Origin: Heliophilum fasciatum
GTDB taxonomy: Bacteria; Bacillota; Desulfitobacteriia; Heliobacteriales; Heliobacteriaceae
Reading direction: 5' to 3'
Assembly (NCBI RefSeq): GCF_004341395.1
Contig: NZ_SLXT01000007.1
Span: 81,158 to 145,157 of the forward strand
Length of the DNA stretch: 64,000 nucleotides
In this document: piece by piece, positions 18,457 to 28,116 of the stretch
Layout of the letters: each line of letters opens with the position of its first letter
Position numbering within the stretch: position 1 is the first letter of the stretch
Program-made: the position numbers and the translations under genes
Notes under the pieces: generated by a model
The model's input: only the letters and a program-made list of their open reading frames with translations
Databases searched by the model: none
Told to the model about the DNA's origin: nothing

Positions 18457-18474
18457 CCTAGTAACCTCACCAAA

Positions 18475-18526
18475 CTATACCTTAATGGTGCACTTTGTAG
18501 TATATCCATTATGCTGACGTTGTCAA
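18475..18526 (-). promoter_or_regulatory. Promoter/operator of rrf2-cooS
   Basis: On the minus strand TTGACA (18521-18526), a 16-bp spacer and TATACT (18499-18504) form a near-consensus promoter, followed by ACAAAGTGCACC and AAGGTATAG. The same promoter with ACAAAGTGCAC recurs at 60160-60198. Confidence 0.65.
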
Positions 18527-18586
18527 GGCAGAATATCTTTTGATGGCGGCATGTTTGGTAATTATGTATGTCTGGCTATAGGAAAA

Positions 18587-18641
18587 TTAACTATCCTTTA
18601 ACACCCTGCTAACGAAAAACATGGTTTCGATTTCCTATAAT
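18587..18641 (+). promoter_or_regulatory. Pho box and promoter of the phosphatase genes
   Basis: Three TTAACA-like repeats at exact 11-bp spacing: TTAACT (18587), TTAACA (18598), CTAACG (18609), followed 21 bp later by a perfect -10 TATAAT (18636-18641). This is the architecture of a PhoP-activated promoter in Bacillus and relatives and implies induction by phosphate starvation. Confidence 0.75.
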
Positions 18642-18707
18642 TTAGTATGTCGCCGGCTTGTCCATAAGAAGTCCCTGTGACAATCTAGATTTCAGGAGGA
18701 ATTAGCC

Positions 18708-20366
18708 ATGTTCCAAAGAGCGAAGCGGTCCATTGCGTTATTGACAGCAACTGCTACCCTCTTGTCCGTCGGCTTGCCTGTTGAGCAGGCTAGTGCAAGC
18801 GCTGCTTACGAGCCTAACAAAGCAAAAAATGTCATTATGCTTGTCCCTGATGGCATGAGTGCCTCGGCAACCACACTGGCCCGTTATATGCTTGCGGACA
18901 ATGAAAAAGGCACTGAAAAACTGACCATTGACAAATATTTTACGGGTTTCGCCAAAACAAGATGGGACGGCGGCCCGATCACCGATTCCGCACCGGCCGG
19001 GACAGCGTACGCTACCGGTCATAAGTCCCTGGCCGGCGCCTTAGGCATTGATGCCAATAAAATTCCCCGCGCTTCTTTGCTGGAAGCCGCTCAACTGCAA
19101 GACAAAGCGGTCGGCCTTGTCGCTACATCAGAATTTATGCATGCCACACCGGCAGCCTACGCGGCCCATGAAGAAAAGCGCTCCAACTACGCGACCGTTG
19201 CCGAACAAATGCTCCATCAAGACATCGATGTCCTATTAGGTTCCGGATCCGCCAAAGTCTCGGCTGCTGATTTCGATATCCTAGGTACGGCTGAAGCAAA
19301 AGGATACAAAGTCGTCAAAACCAAAGCAGAAATGGAAAGCGCATCGGCCACCAAACTCTGGGGCGACTTCACCAACACTTTTGGCGAGAAAACCAATCTT
19401 TCCTACGACATCGACCGCATCCCAGCGGAGGAGCCATCGTTAGCCGAAATGACGTCCAAAGCAATCGAACTGCTCAGCCGGGATGAAGATGGCTTCTTTC
19501 TGATGGTCGAAGGCAGCAAGATCGACTGGGCCGCCCATGCCAATGATACAGTCGGGATCATTTCCGATACGCTGGCTTTCAATCAAGCTTTTGAAGCGGC
19601 CCTGGAATTTGCGCAAAGAGACGGCAATACCGTGGTCATTGCCGCCACCGATCACGGCAACAGCGGTATTTCCATCGGAAACTACGACTTAACGGGCTAT
19701 GACTCAGCACCGTTTAGCATTTTAGAACCCTTAAAAGGCGCCACCAAGACGGCCGAAGGTGCCATGGCGTTGCTCAACAGCAGCAAAACTAATACCAACG
19801 AAGTACTGCAAGCCTATGGCATCCAACCCACTGGCTATACACCGGCAGATGTGAATTCCAAAGACCGGACGGCGAAGAACAACGCGAAAGTAAATGCGTT
19901 AATCGACGCCTTTAAGTCGTCGCCCAGCACGGCTAACTTAGTGAAAATCATGAACCAACTCGCTTTTATCGGCTACACGACCGGTGGTCATACCGGTGAA
20001 GATGTGCCGGTTTATGTGTTTGCCCCTGACCATGTCAGTAAAAAGCCGCTCAAAGGACTCCGTGACAATACCGAGGTGGCGCAATTTATCGCCCAAACCT
20101 CAGGACTCGATTTGGACGCTGCCACAACCCAGTTGTTCGTCGATGTTACCAACCACCCCAACTACCCCGGTGCTCAGATCGACAGCAGCGCCCGGACGTT
20201 GACGTTGACTGACAACGACATGACGTTAAAGATAAAAGCGAACCAAAGTGAAGCAATGATCAATGACGAACCGGTTTCACTGAATGGGCAAATTGCCGTC
20301 TTGGTGAATGATCGCTTCTATGTACCCCAATCGGCTCTTGATTTATTGAAATCGCAGCCGGATTAA
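18708..20366 (+). CDS. Secreted alkaline phosphatase
   Basis: 552 residues with an N-terminal signal peptide ending near QASA. PhoA-family motifs in order: VPDGM (metal Asp), TDSAPAGTAYATG (nucleophile Ser), HATPAA, EGSKIDWAAHAND, TDHGN and GGHTGEDVPV (metal ligands). It hydrolyses phosphate monoesters outside the cell. The last 70 residues resemble a copper-amine-oxidase-N-type domain (ANQSEAMINDEPVSLNGQIA), often used for wall association. It is preceded by a Pho box and followed 44 bp later by a second, larger paralogue that shares long identical segments, so the pair arose by duplication. Confidence 0.92.
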   Translation: MFQRAKRSIALLTATATLLSVGLPVEQASASAAYEPNKAKNVIMLVPDGMSASATTLARYMLADNEKGTEKLTIDKYFTGFAKTRWDGGPITDSAPAGTAYATGHKSLAGALGIDANKIPRASLLEAAQLQDKAVGLVATSEFMHATPAAYAAHEEKRSNYATVAEQMLHQDIDVLLGSGSAKVSAADFDILGTAEAKGYKVVKTKAEMESASATKLWGDFTNTFGEKTNLSYDIDRIPAEEPSLAEMTSKAIELLSRDEDGFFLMVEGSKIDWAAHANDTVGIISDTLAFNQAFEAALEFAQRDGNTVVIAATDHGNSGISIGNYDLTGYDSAPFSILEPLKGATKTAEGAMALLNSSKTNTNEVLQAYGIQPTGYTPADVNSKDRTAKNNAKVNALIDAFKSSPSTANLVKIMNQLAFIGYTTGGHTGEDVPVYVFAPDHVSKKPLKGLRDNTEVAQFIAQTSGLDLDAATTQLFVDVTNHPNYPGAQIDSSARTLTLTDNDMTLKIKANQSEAMINDEPVSLNGQIAVLVNDRFYVPQSALDLLKSQPD

Positions 20367-20410
20367 ACGCCAGCGGTAACCGATCAACAGACATGGCAGG
20401 AGGTATCATC

Positions 20411-23400
20411 ATGAAATTCCCTTTCAAAAAATTCCCCTTTAAGAAAACAACAGCCCTCTCCGTAGCGGCGCTCTTGTCGGCACTTTCCATCGGCACCGGT
20501 GCGGTGCCCCCCGCGCAAGCAGCCCCAAAAACAGCCAAGAACGTGATCATGCTGATCCCCGACGGTATGAGCACATCAGCCACAACCCTGGCGAGATACA
20601 TGTTACCGGACAACAGCAATGGCGATCAAAATTTGACTCTCGATGAGTATGCATCGGCCTTAGTGACAACGACTTGGGATGGTGGTCCGATCACGGACTC
20701 TGCCCCCGCCGGAACCGCCTATGCCACCGGTCGTAAATCGCTCAACGGTGCCTTAGGCATTGACGCCCAGAAGTCCCCACGGGCATCCATACTGGAAGCC
20801 GCGCAAATGCAAGGCAAAGCGGTCGGTCTCGTCGCCACATCGGAATTCATGCATGCTACACCGGCTGCTTTTTCGGCCCACGAAGAAAAGCGAGGGAACT
20901 ACGCGACTATCGCCGAACAAATGCTCAACCAAAACATTGATGTTCTCCTTGGTTCCGGCGCTGCCAAAGTTCCCGCAGAAACGCTGGATATATTGGCTAC
21001 CGCCAAAGCTAAAGGATACACCATCGTCAAAACCAAAGATGACATGGACGAGTCCCCATCGACCAAAGTCTGGGGTAATTTTAACAATGCCAATGGCAAT
21101 GACAACAACCTCTCCTACCACCTCGATCGCATCCAATCGGAAGAGCCGTCATTAGCTGAAATGACGACCAAAGCGATCGAGGTGCTTAGCCGCGACAAGG
21201 ACGGATTTTTTCTGATGGTCGAAGGCAGCAAGATCGACTGGGCCGCCCATGCCAATGATACGGTAGGTGTGATTTCCGACACCCTAGCTTTTGACGAAGC
21301 TTTCAAAGCGGCAGTGGAGTTTGCCAAACAAGATGGACAAACCATCGTGGTAGCGGTCACCGACCATGGCAACAGTGGCATCTCCATTGGCAACTACGAC
21401 TTAACGGGCTACGACTCAGCACCGTTTAGTATTCTGGAACCCTTAAAAGATGCAACCAAGACGGCCGAAGGTGCCATGGCGCTGCTCAACAAGGACAAAA
21501 CGAACACCGCCGAAGTACTGCAAGCGTACGGCATCAATCCAACCGGCTATTCACCGGCCGATGCTACTTCTAAGGACCGGGCCACGAAGAACAACGCTAC
21601 GGTTAACGCGTTAATCGATGCCTTTAAATCGTCACCCAGCACGGCCAACTTGGTGAAAATCATGAACCAGCGTGCCTTTATCGGCTACACCACCGGCGGC
21701 CATACCGGCGAAGATGTCCCGCTTTATGTGTTCGCACCGGAAGGCATCACGACGCCAGAAGGGATGATCGAAAACACCGATGTGGCGCAGTACGTCGCTC
21801 AAGCGATGGGGCTTGATTTGGAGCGAACAACAGCGCAGCTTTTCGTCGATGTCACCGAGCATGCCGGCGCATCGATCACCGGCGACACCCAGAATGGTTA
21901 CACATTGACCCTAATAGAAAACGACAAAACCTTAGTGATCAAAGCGAATCAAAGTGTAGCGACGATCAACGGGGTACCGCGAGACCTCAACGGCGAAGTC
22001 GCCCTGTACATCAACGGCCGCTTTTATCTGCCCCAGTCCGCTTTGGAATCGCTACAGATGAACATCACCAAGATCGGTACATACACAGCGACCGGTGCTC
22101 CCAATCCCAACGGCGGTGTCACTGAAATCGTCAAGTACAATCCGGAAAATCAAAAATTTTACGTTGTGAACGGCGCTACCCGTAAGTTGGATGTAGCTTC
22201 CTTAGCGGCCCTACAAGCCAATGCCACGGCGCCCACCGTTTTAACGGCCGAGCAAAGCATCGACATCGGCAGTCTATTGCCGCCGGATTTTGCCTACGGC
22301 GACTTGACCAGTGTCGACGTGAATACCAAGCACGACCTTATCGCCGTTGCGATTCAAGAAGCCGATCCGTTGAAAAACGGCAAGGTCGCCCTCCTGGATT
22401 ATAACGGCAACGTAGTGAAATTCGTCGATGCCGGTGTTCAACCGGACATGGTCACGTTCACACCGGACGATAACTACCTGCTCGTCGCTAACGAAGGGGA
22501 ACCCCGCAATGGTTATACCGCCGAAGACCCCAAAGGTTCCGTAACGATCATTGACGTAAGGGCCGGTATCGAAAAGGCAACCGGCACCAATGTCTACTTT
22601 GATGCCTTCGACAGCACCCGCGACGATCTGATCGCTAACAAGGTGATCCTCAAGAAAGACGCCAAGCCTTCCGTCGATTTAGAGCCCGAGTATATTGCGG
22701 TAGCCGGAGACAGCCAAACAGCCTATGTAACGCTGCAAGAAGCCAACGCCATCGCTACCCTCGATCTCAAGAATAAGCAGTTTCTTTCGGTCAAAGGACT
22801 CGGAGTAAAAGATCACTCGCAAATTGGTAACGAATTAGACCTGATCAACGACGGCGCCATCAACATCAGCACGCAAGACAAACTCTATGGGCTCTACATG
22901 CCCGACGGCATCAGTGCCGTTGAACTCGGCGGCAAAACCTATTTGGTCACAGCCAACGAAGGCGACAGCCGGGAATGGTCCGAATTTGACAATTCTACAA
23001 AAGTTAAAATCGGCGGTGTCAAAGTCACAGTTCTCGATCCGGCCAAGCATGACGGCCTGGACCCAGCTAAAAACTACCTCTTCGGCGGTCGCTCTTTCTC
23101 CGTTTGGGATGCGGAAACGATGAACCAAGTCTTTGACAGTGGCAGCGCGTTTGAGAAGATCGTCGCCCAACGATATCCCGATTATTTCAACTGCTCGAAC
23201 AACAATACAACCAAAGATGACCGAAGCGGCAAAAAAGGACCGGAACCGGAAGATGTCAAAGTCGGCCAAGTTGGTGATAAGACATTCGCTTTTATCGGCT
23301 TGGAGAGAATCGGCGGTGTCATGGTCTATGACATTACCGACCTTAGCAACGTAAAATATGTAGATTATATCAACACCCGTGACTTCTCCAAGGACATCGG

Positions 23401-24763
23401 TGGTGATGTATCACCGGAAGGACTTTGTTTCATTCCGGCTGCAAACAGCCCTACCGATTACCCCGTACTTTTAGCCGCCCATGAAGTGAGCGGCACGGTG
23501 GCAGCCTATCAATTCATTAGCCCCGATGCCAAGGCCAAACCCGAGAGCCCCGGTGGCTCCAGTCGTGCCCGCACGACAGAAGCGAGCGGCAACGGTGTAA
23601 CCACAATTGCCGCGAATGTAAACAGCAACGGCAACGCTGTGGCTCAGGTATCTTCGGAGCAGATAAGTAAGCTCGTCAGTGGCCTGCAAAGCTCGGAAGG
23701 AGAAAAAATTGCCCAAATTAACATTGCCCTGCCGACAGCAGCCGACAGCATAAGTCTTGCGTTGCCCAAGGATATCTTCAGCAAACTAACTGACGGCAGC
23801 GTCAATCACGTAGCTATCAACTTTGGTTTAGGAACGCTGGACTTCGATCGAACCGCTTTGGAAGCAATGGCGGCTACAGGAAGTGACATTACCATCAACT
23901 TGGCCAAGGCGGACACCGGTGCGCTGTCCAAGCCGGCGCAAGCGTTAGTCGGTGTACGTCCGGTGCTCGAGATCACCGTCCATTCCTCAACAGGCAACCT
24001 GGCCAACTTTGGCAAGGGCACGCTTACCGCTCGCATACCCTATACGCCTGCAACGGGCGAAGATCAAAATGCCATTGTTGTTTGTTATCTGGGACCATCC
24101 GGCAATCCCCAAATCGTGCCGATGGCCCATTACGATCAGGAAAGCGGCAACGCTACCTTTGTGACGAATCACCTGAGCTTATATGCCGTAGGCTACAACA
24201 AAGTGAACTTCAATGATACAACCGGCCATTGGGCGAACGATGACATTGCCTTCTTAGCAGCACGTCAAGTTCTAACTGGTCTGGAAGATGGACAATTCTC
24301 GCCGGACAGCGGTGTTACGAGAGCTCAATTTGCCGCCATGCTGGCACGGTTGGCTGCCGTTGATGTTGCCAATTACAAGAAGACACCGTTTGCGGATGTG
24401 CAGGTGGACGACTGGTTTATGCCTTACGTTACCTGGGCTGTGCAGAACGGCATTGCTCAAGGGGTAGGGGATAACAAGTTCGAGCCTCATGCGCTGATCA
24501 CACGGGAGCAGCTCAGCGTGATGATCCATAAATTCGCCCAGTTCGCTAAGCAAGGGCTACCGGCTACGGCTCCAGCTAAAACCTTCAGTGACGGCAGCAA
24601 AATCAGCCCCTGGGCAACGGAGGCAGTGACTGCCCTGCAAGAAGCGGAGATCATCGCAGGCAAGCCGGGCAATGTCTTTGAACCGCAAAGCGGTGCATCG
24701 CGAGCCGAAGCGGCCAAAATGCTCAAGCAACTTGTTCTCATTGTCAACGACAAATCTATGTAG
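20411..24763 (+). CDS. S-layer-anchored giant alkaline phosphatase fused to choice-of-anchor I domain
   Basis: 1450 residues from ATG 20411 (AGGAGG upstream). Order of parts: signal peptide; alkaline phosphatase (about 35-480; same catalytic motifs as the preceding gene, for example TDSAPAGTAYATG); amine-oxidase-N-like segment (about 500-555); a beta-propeller of choice-of-anchor I/PhoX-like type (about 560-1045; VANEGEPRNGYTAEDPKGS); an uncharacterised beta-rich segment (about 1060-1270); and three SLH domains (about 1275-1450; HWANDDIAFLAARQVLTG is the first) that bind it to the cell wall. It probably gives the cell a surface-held phosphoesterase with two catalytic modules, co-transcribed from the Pho box promoter. 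Confidence 0.9.
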   Translation: MKFPFKKFPFKKTTALSVAALLSALSIGTGAVPPAQAAPKTAKNVIMLIPDGMSTSATTLARYMLPDNSNGDQNLTLDEYASALVTTTWDGGPITDSAPAGTAYATGRKSLNGALGIDAQKSPRASILEAAQMQGKAVGLVATSEFMHATPAAFSAHEEKRGNYATIAEQMLNQNIDVLLGSGAAKVPAETLDILATAKAKGYTIVKTKDDMDESPSTKVWGNFNNANGNDNNLSYHLDRIQSEEPSLAEMTTKAIEVLSRDKDGFFLMVEGSKIDWAAHANDTVGVISDTLAFDEAFKAAVEFAKQDGQTIVVAVTDHGNSGISIGNYDLTGYDSAPFSILEPLKDATKTAEGAMALLNKDKTNTAEVLQAYGINPTGYSPADATSKDRATKNNATVNALIDAFKSSPSTANLVKIMNQRAFIGYTTGGHTGEDVPLYVFAPEGITTPEGMIENTDVAQYVAQAMGLDLERTTAQLFVDVTEHAGASITGDTQNGYTLTLIENDKTLVIKANQSVATINGVPRDLNGEVALYINGRFYLPQSALESLQMNITKIGTYTATGAPNPNGGVTEIVKYNPENQKFYVVNGATRKLDVASLAALQANATAPTVLTAEQSIDIGSLLPPDFAYGDLTSVDVNTKHDLIAVAIQEADPLKNGKVALLDYNGNVVKFVDAGVQPDMVTFTPDDNYLLVANEGEPRNGYTAEDPKGSVTIIDVRAGIEKATGTNVYFDAFDSTRDDLIANKVILKKDAKPSVDLEPEYIAVAGDSQTAYVTLQEANAIATLDLKNKQFLSVKGLGVKDHSQIGNELDLINDGAINISTQDKLYGLYMPDGISAVELGGKTYLVTANEGDSREWSEFDNSTKVKIGGVKVTVLDPAKHDGLDPAKNYLFGGRSFSVWDAETMNQVFDSGSAFEKIVAQRYPDYFNCSNNNTTKDDRSGKKGPEPEDVKVGQVGDKTFAFIGLERIGGVMVYDITDLSNVKYVDYINTRDFSKDIGGDVSPEGLCFIPAANSPTDYPVLLAAHEVSGTVAAYQFISPDAKAKPESPGGSSRARTTEASGNGVTTIAANVNSNGNAVAQVSSEQISKLVSGLQSSEGEKIAQINIALPTAADSISLALPKDIFSKLTDGSVNHVAINFGLGTLDFDRTALEAMAATGSDITINLAKADTGALSKPAQALVGVRPVLEITVHSSTGNLANFGKGTLTARIPYTPATGEDQNAIVVCYLGPSGNPQIVPMAHYDQESGNATFVTNHLSLYAVGYNKVNFNDTTGHWANDDIAFLAARQVLTGLEDGQFSPDSGVTRAQFAAMLARLAAVDVANYKKTPFADVQVDDWFMPYVTWAVQNGIAQGVGDNKFEPHALITREQLSVMIHKFAQFAKQGLPATAPAKTFSDGSKISPWATEAVTALQEAEIIAGKPGNVFEPQSGASRAEAAKMLKQLVLIVNDKSM

Positions 24764-24771
24764 TAACGATT

Positions 24772-25152
24772 TTAAATCCCGTCGCCGTCCATGCCTTGCC
24801 AAACGGGTACACGCATCTTTTCGGTACGTTCCAACTGTACCACCTGCCCGTTTTGCAAGGCCAACGTTACTTGTCCATAATGGACATCTTGAATGGCCCG
24901 CACCACACGCTGATAAAGATACCGTGATAATTCCGTTTGATCGGTGCGATCCGTCCCAACAGGCATTTTCGTCTCACTGGTACGGGTTGTCGAATGGGTG
25001 AGACGAATTTTCTCCGTAATATTCATTTGAATTACAAGCCGATCTTGAACGATTAAAGTCAGTGTGCCATGCTGAACCCGTTGAATCTTGGCAAATACTC
25101 GTTTCCAAGTCTCTTGATTTAATAACTCGTGGCACCGTTGCGATTCTGTCAT
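24772..25152 (-). CDS. Tandem DUF2292 (YezD-like) small protein
   Basis: 126 residues with two copies of the DUF2292 unit: IQRVQHGTLTLIVQDRLVIQ and IQDVHYGQVTLALQNGQVVQ, each followed by a short (N/R)TEK(I/M)R strand. YezD-like proteins are usually single-unit (about 55 residues) and tend to lie near sulfur-assimilation genes; their biochemical role is unknown. Start after GAGGGGGATG. It converges on the SLH phosphatase with only 8 bp between stops and marks the left edge of the sulfur/nitrogenase-like island. Confidence 0.75.
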   Translation of the reverse strand: MTESQRCHELLNQETWKRVFAKIQRVQHGTLTLIVQDRLVIQMNITEKIRLTHSTTRTSETKMPVGTDRTDQTELSRYLYQRVVRAIQDVHYGQVTLALQNGQVVQLERTEKMRVPVWQGMDGDGI

Positions 25153-25299
25153 TATTTATCATCCCCCTCACAAATCCCTACAATCAATATCGGTATTGTA
25201 TACGATTGATTGAACCGTTGGCAAGAAAAAAATTACTGCTTATCCAGTAGCCATGGACGTGCTTGCCGGTCTGTAATCCTGCATGGCAGAAGTAATCTA

Positions 25300-25450
25300 T
25301 TGACGAACGGCCAAATCCAATTTATACTCTACTAAACCAATAAGCATATAATTAAAAAAATAAATGCTTGGAAAAGAACAAATGAACTGACCAGAAAACT
25401 GGAGGTTTGTGAAGCAGCGTATACACTGTTTCCAACCCCCCAGTTTTTTT
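25300..25450 (+). promoter_or_regulatory. Promoter plus attenuator leader L1
   Basis: TTGACG (25300)-17 bp-TATACT (25323) promoter. The shared antiterminator-like hairpin follows at 25386-25406: ACU-GA-CCAG-AAAA-CUGG-A-GGU. Its 3' half (CUGGAGGUU) also forms the 5' arm of a terminator (pairing with AACCCCCCAGT, then T7). Note ACU/GGU in place of GCU/GGC: the outer pair covaries. Confidence 0.75.
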
Positions 25451-25472
25451 GTTTTTGAAAGGAAGAGTGAAG

Positions 25473-25958
25473 ATGTCCTATAAAGTGGCTGTAACGTCCT
25501 CCGACGGTCTTACGATTGATCAGCATTTTGGTCATGCAAAAAGTTTTCATATTCTCGAGGTAGATGAAGCAAGCGGGGCCTGGGAGAATATCGGGCTGCG
25601 GGTGTTGCCAGAAGAACCCCTGTCGCACGCATGCGGATCAGGATGCCGGAGTGAAGTTCAGGGCGGTCAGCAGGGTGGCTCCCAGAACGGGCACTCGGGC
25701 GGTTGTCTGGGCGGACACCAGAGCGGATCCCCGAGCGGATGCCAGGCAGAAAAAACGCATGGCCATGGTGATCCCCATCTGTATGCGGTAGCTTCGTTAC
25801 TTGGTGATTGCATCTATCTGCTGACGCAAAAAATCGGGCAAAGACCCTATGGGTTTTTGCAGCAACAGGGGATTAACGCGCTTGAATCGCCGCGTCATTT
25901 ACCTACCGTTATCAATAAATTACACCAGTATCATCTAAAAAACCGGATGCCCTCTTGA
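25473..25958 (+). CDS. NifX/NifB-C-like Fe-Mo cofactor-type carrier protein with Cys/His-rich insert
   Basis: 161 residues from ATG 25473 (GAAAGGAAGAG upstream). N-terminal VAVTSSDGLTIDQHFGHAKS and C-terminal INALESPRHLPTVINKL segments form the dinitrogenase Fe-Mo cofactor fold (RNase H-like), which carries NifB-co-type clusters between maturase and enzyme. In between is an unusual Gly/Gln/Ser/His/Cys-rich insert (about residues 53-105, with several Cys and HGHGDPH) that could bind metal or clusters. Its own promoter and leader place it in the island regulon. Confidence 0.75.
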   Translation: MSYKVAVTSSDGLTIDQHFGHAKSFHILEVDEASGAWENIGLRVLPEEPLSHACGSGCRSEVQGGQQGGSQNGHSGGCLGGHQSGSPSGCQAEKTHGHGDPHLYAVASLLGDCIYLLTQKIGQRPYGFLQQQGINALESPRHLPTVINKLHQYHLKNRMPS

Positions 25959-26094
25959 CAGGAGCACCAGTGGCAAACTAAAATCATATATGTAAATTGA
26001 AAAAGTCGGATTTAAGCGTCAGGCTGACCGGATTCATCGGAGGCTGAGCGGAGAAGCATTCTGAATAGAAGCTTTTCCCCTCGGCCTCTTTTTT
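25955..26094 (+). promoter_or_regulatory. Promoter plus attenuator leader L2a (before the first ABC operon)
   Basis: TTGACA (25955) overlaps the stop of the NifX-like gene; TAAAAT (25979) is 18 bp further. The hairpin GCU-GA-CCGG-AUUCA-UCGG-A-GGC is at 26023-26044, then a terminator built from GAGGC(U)GAG and CUC(G)GCCUC with a T6 run ending at 26094. Confidence 0.75.
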
Positions 26095-26122
26095 CTTTAA
26101 AAATCAACAGGAGCGTGAGCGT

Positions 26123-26947
26123 ATGAGTGTTGCAACGTTGGAGCAAAGGGCAGTTTCTCCGGCAGCAGAAGAAGCCGGACGGATTGTGGTCAAGGATGTG
26201 AACCGGATCTTCCGTCAGGAAGCGGGCCCCGATGTGATTGCCCTCGATCAGGTCAACCTGGAAATTGAACCTGGCAAATTCTATTCTTTGCTGGGGCCCA
26301 GCGGATGCGGCAAATCGACGTTGCTGCGCAACATTGCCGGATTGGATCATGTAACGTCCGGCGAGATCACCTTGGACGGTGAAGTTATCGATGGACCGCA
26401 TTTTTTGCGCGGCCTGGTGTTTCAACAGCCCACGTTGTTTCCCTGGAAGACCATTGAACAGAACGTCGCCACTGGCCTGGAGGCGCGCGGGATACTGAAA
26501 GAAAAAGGTCATGAAGTACAGGAATACATTCGACTGGTCGGCCTGGAAGGCTTTGAAAAGGTCTATCCCCATCAAGTATCCGGCGGGATGGCCCAGCGGG
26601 CTTCCCTAGCCCGAGCTCTGGTGAATCACCCCAAGGTATTGCTGATGGATGAACCCCTGGGTGCATTAGATGCCTTTACACGCATGCAGATGCAGGAAGA
26701 GATTTTACGTATCTGGCAAGACCGGGGAACGACGATCGTTTTCGTCACCCACGATATTGATGAAGCCGTGTATCTAAGCGATAAAATCGTGATCATGACG
26801 CCGCGTCCCGGCAAAATCCAAGAGGTCATTGATGTGCCTATCGGCAGGCCCCGCAACCGCAACCATCCCGATTTCTGGAGAATACGCTCCCATATTCTGA
26901 AAATCTTTGGTTTTTCGCCGGAGCATGCAGAAAGTTATCAAATTTAA
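26123..26947 (+). CDS. SsuB/TauB-type ABC importer ATPase
   Basis: 274 residues. Walker A GPSGCGKST, Q-loop VFQQPTLFPWKT, signature VSGGMAQRASLARAL and Walker B VLLMDEPLGALDA are all intact. The FPW after the Q-loop is typical of nitrate/sulfonate/taurine importers. It powers the permease and lipoprotein encoded directly downstream; the three genes form one importer. Given the neighbouring sulfur genes the substrate is more likely an organic sulfur compound (sulfonate, sulfone or thioether) than nitrate, but this is inference. Confidence 0.88.
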   Translation: MSVATLEQRAVSPAAEEAGRIVVKDVNRIFRQEAGPDVIALDQVNLEIEPGKFYSLLGPSGCGKSTLLRNIAGLDHVTSGEITLDGEVIDGPHFLRGLVFQQPTLFPWKTIEQNVATGLEARGILKEKGHEVQEYIRLVGLEGFEKVYPHQVSGGMAQRASLARALVNHPKVLLMDEPLGALDAFTRMQMQEEILRIWQDRGTTIVFVTHDIDEAVYLSDKIVIMTPRPGKIQEVIDVPIGRPRNRNHPDFWRIRSHILKIFGFSPEHAESYQI

Positions 26948-26979
26948 TATCGCAGGGTTGAAAAGGGAGGATGACCACG

Positions 26980-27984
26980 ATGGCCTTATCACAACCGGCA
27001 CCGACCGGAATTTCGGAAGTACAGAAAAAACCCTTTCCCATCAAAAATATCGTAACTTCACTGTTACCGTTACTGTTACTTGCGCTGTTCTGGGCAGAAC
27101 ATACGCTGCTGCCCGATGGGCAGATGTTTACGAAACGAAGATACCTGGCGGAATCGTTTCCCTTTCTGATGGGACTTTATCTGGTAACCTTTGGTGCAAG
27201 TTTCTACCGGAAAGATTTTCATGAAAAGCTCACCTATCAAGCACCGTTGATTGCCGGTGTCATTGGCTTCCTGATGCTTTGGGATGTAGTGACGCTGAAA
27301 CTGGGCTTACTGCCGTTGCCCCAATTTCCCTCGCCAGGGGCTGTGATCGCGGCGTTGATCGCCGATGCGGAAGTTCTCTTTGTCAGCATATACCATTCGT
27401 TGGGACTGCTGTTTGGCGGGTACTTGCTCGGTTTGCTTTTTGGAATTCCGACGGGCATTCTCATGGGTTGGTTTTCTTCGGTGAATTACTGGTTGTCGCC
27501 GATTCTTCGTTTTATCGGCCCGATTCCCGCTACGGCCTGGATTCCGATTGCCATGGTCGTTTTTCCGAGCAGTTTTCAGGCCAGTATTTTTTTGGTGGCC
27601 CTGGCCGCTTGGTTTCCGATTACGATTATGACCTGGTCAGGGATTTCCAATGTGAGCAACTCTTATTATGAAGTGGCTCGTACCTTGGGCGCCAGTACGC
27701 GCTATTTGATCTTGAAGGTAGCCTTACCGGCTTCGTTGCCGTCCGTTTTTGTCGGGACGTTTATGGGACTCGGTTCGTCCTTTGCCACGTTGGTTGTGGC
27801 GGAACTGCTCGGGGTAAAAGCCGGTATGGGCTGGTATGTTTCCTGGGCGCAAGGCTGGGCAGAGTACGCTAAGGTTTGGGCGGCTTTGTTCGTCATGGCG
27901 ATTATCTTCTCTGGTACCACTTCCTTGCTCTTTAAGGTAAGGGATCGTGTTTTGGTCTGGCAAAAAGGTCTGGTCAAATGGTAG
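26980..27984 (+). CDS. SsuC-type ABC importer permease
   Basis: 334 residues from ATG 26980 (AGGGAGG 9 bp upstream). Two extra N-terminal membrane helices precede the usual six-helix BPD_transp_1 core; the EAA-type cytoplasmic loop reads EVARTLGASTRYLILKVALP. It forms the membrane channel for the ATPase upstream and the lipoprotein downstream. A short degenerate 21-bp repeat (28008-28070) lies between it and the binding-protein gene. Confidence 0.85.
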   Translation: MALSQPAPTGISEVQKKPFPIKNIVTSLLPLLLLALFWAEHTLLPDGQMFTKRRYLAESFPFLMGLYLVTFGASFYRKDFHEKLTYQAPLIAGVIGFLMLWDVVTLKLGLLPLPQFPSPGAVIAALIADAEVLFVSIYHSLGLLFGGYLLGLLFGIPTGILMGWFSSVNYWLSPILRFIGPIPATAWIPIAMVVFPSSFQASIFLVALAAWFPITIMTWSGISNVSNSYYEVARTLGASTRYLILKVALPASLPSVFVGTFMGLGSSFATLVVAELLGVKAGMGWYVSWAQGWAEYAKVWAALFVMAIIFSGTTSLLFKVRDRVLVWQKGLVKW

Positions 27985-28116
27985 AAAAGACGCTGCTGGC
28001 GGTACAATCACGATGGCGGCGGCACAACCACGATGGCGGTGGCACAAACATGCTGGCAGCGGACACACGCAATGGAAGCAGCACAAACACTATGAAAAAA
28101 GAAAGGAGTGGAGAAG

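Noticed and set aside
28008..28070. 21-bp GC-rich repeat between permease and binding protein as a CRISPR or regulatory array
   Set aside because: Only about three decayed units without spacers; at most slippage sequence.
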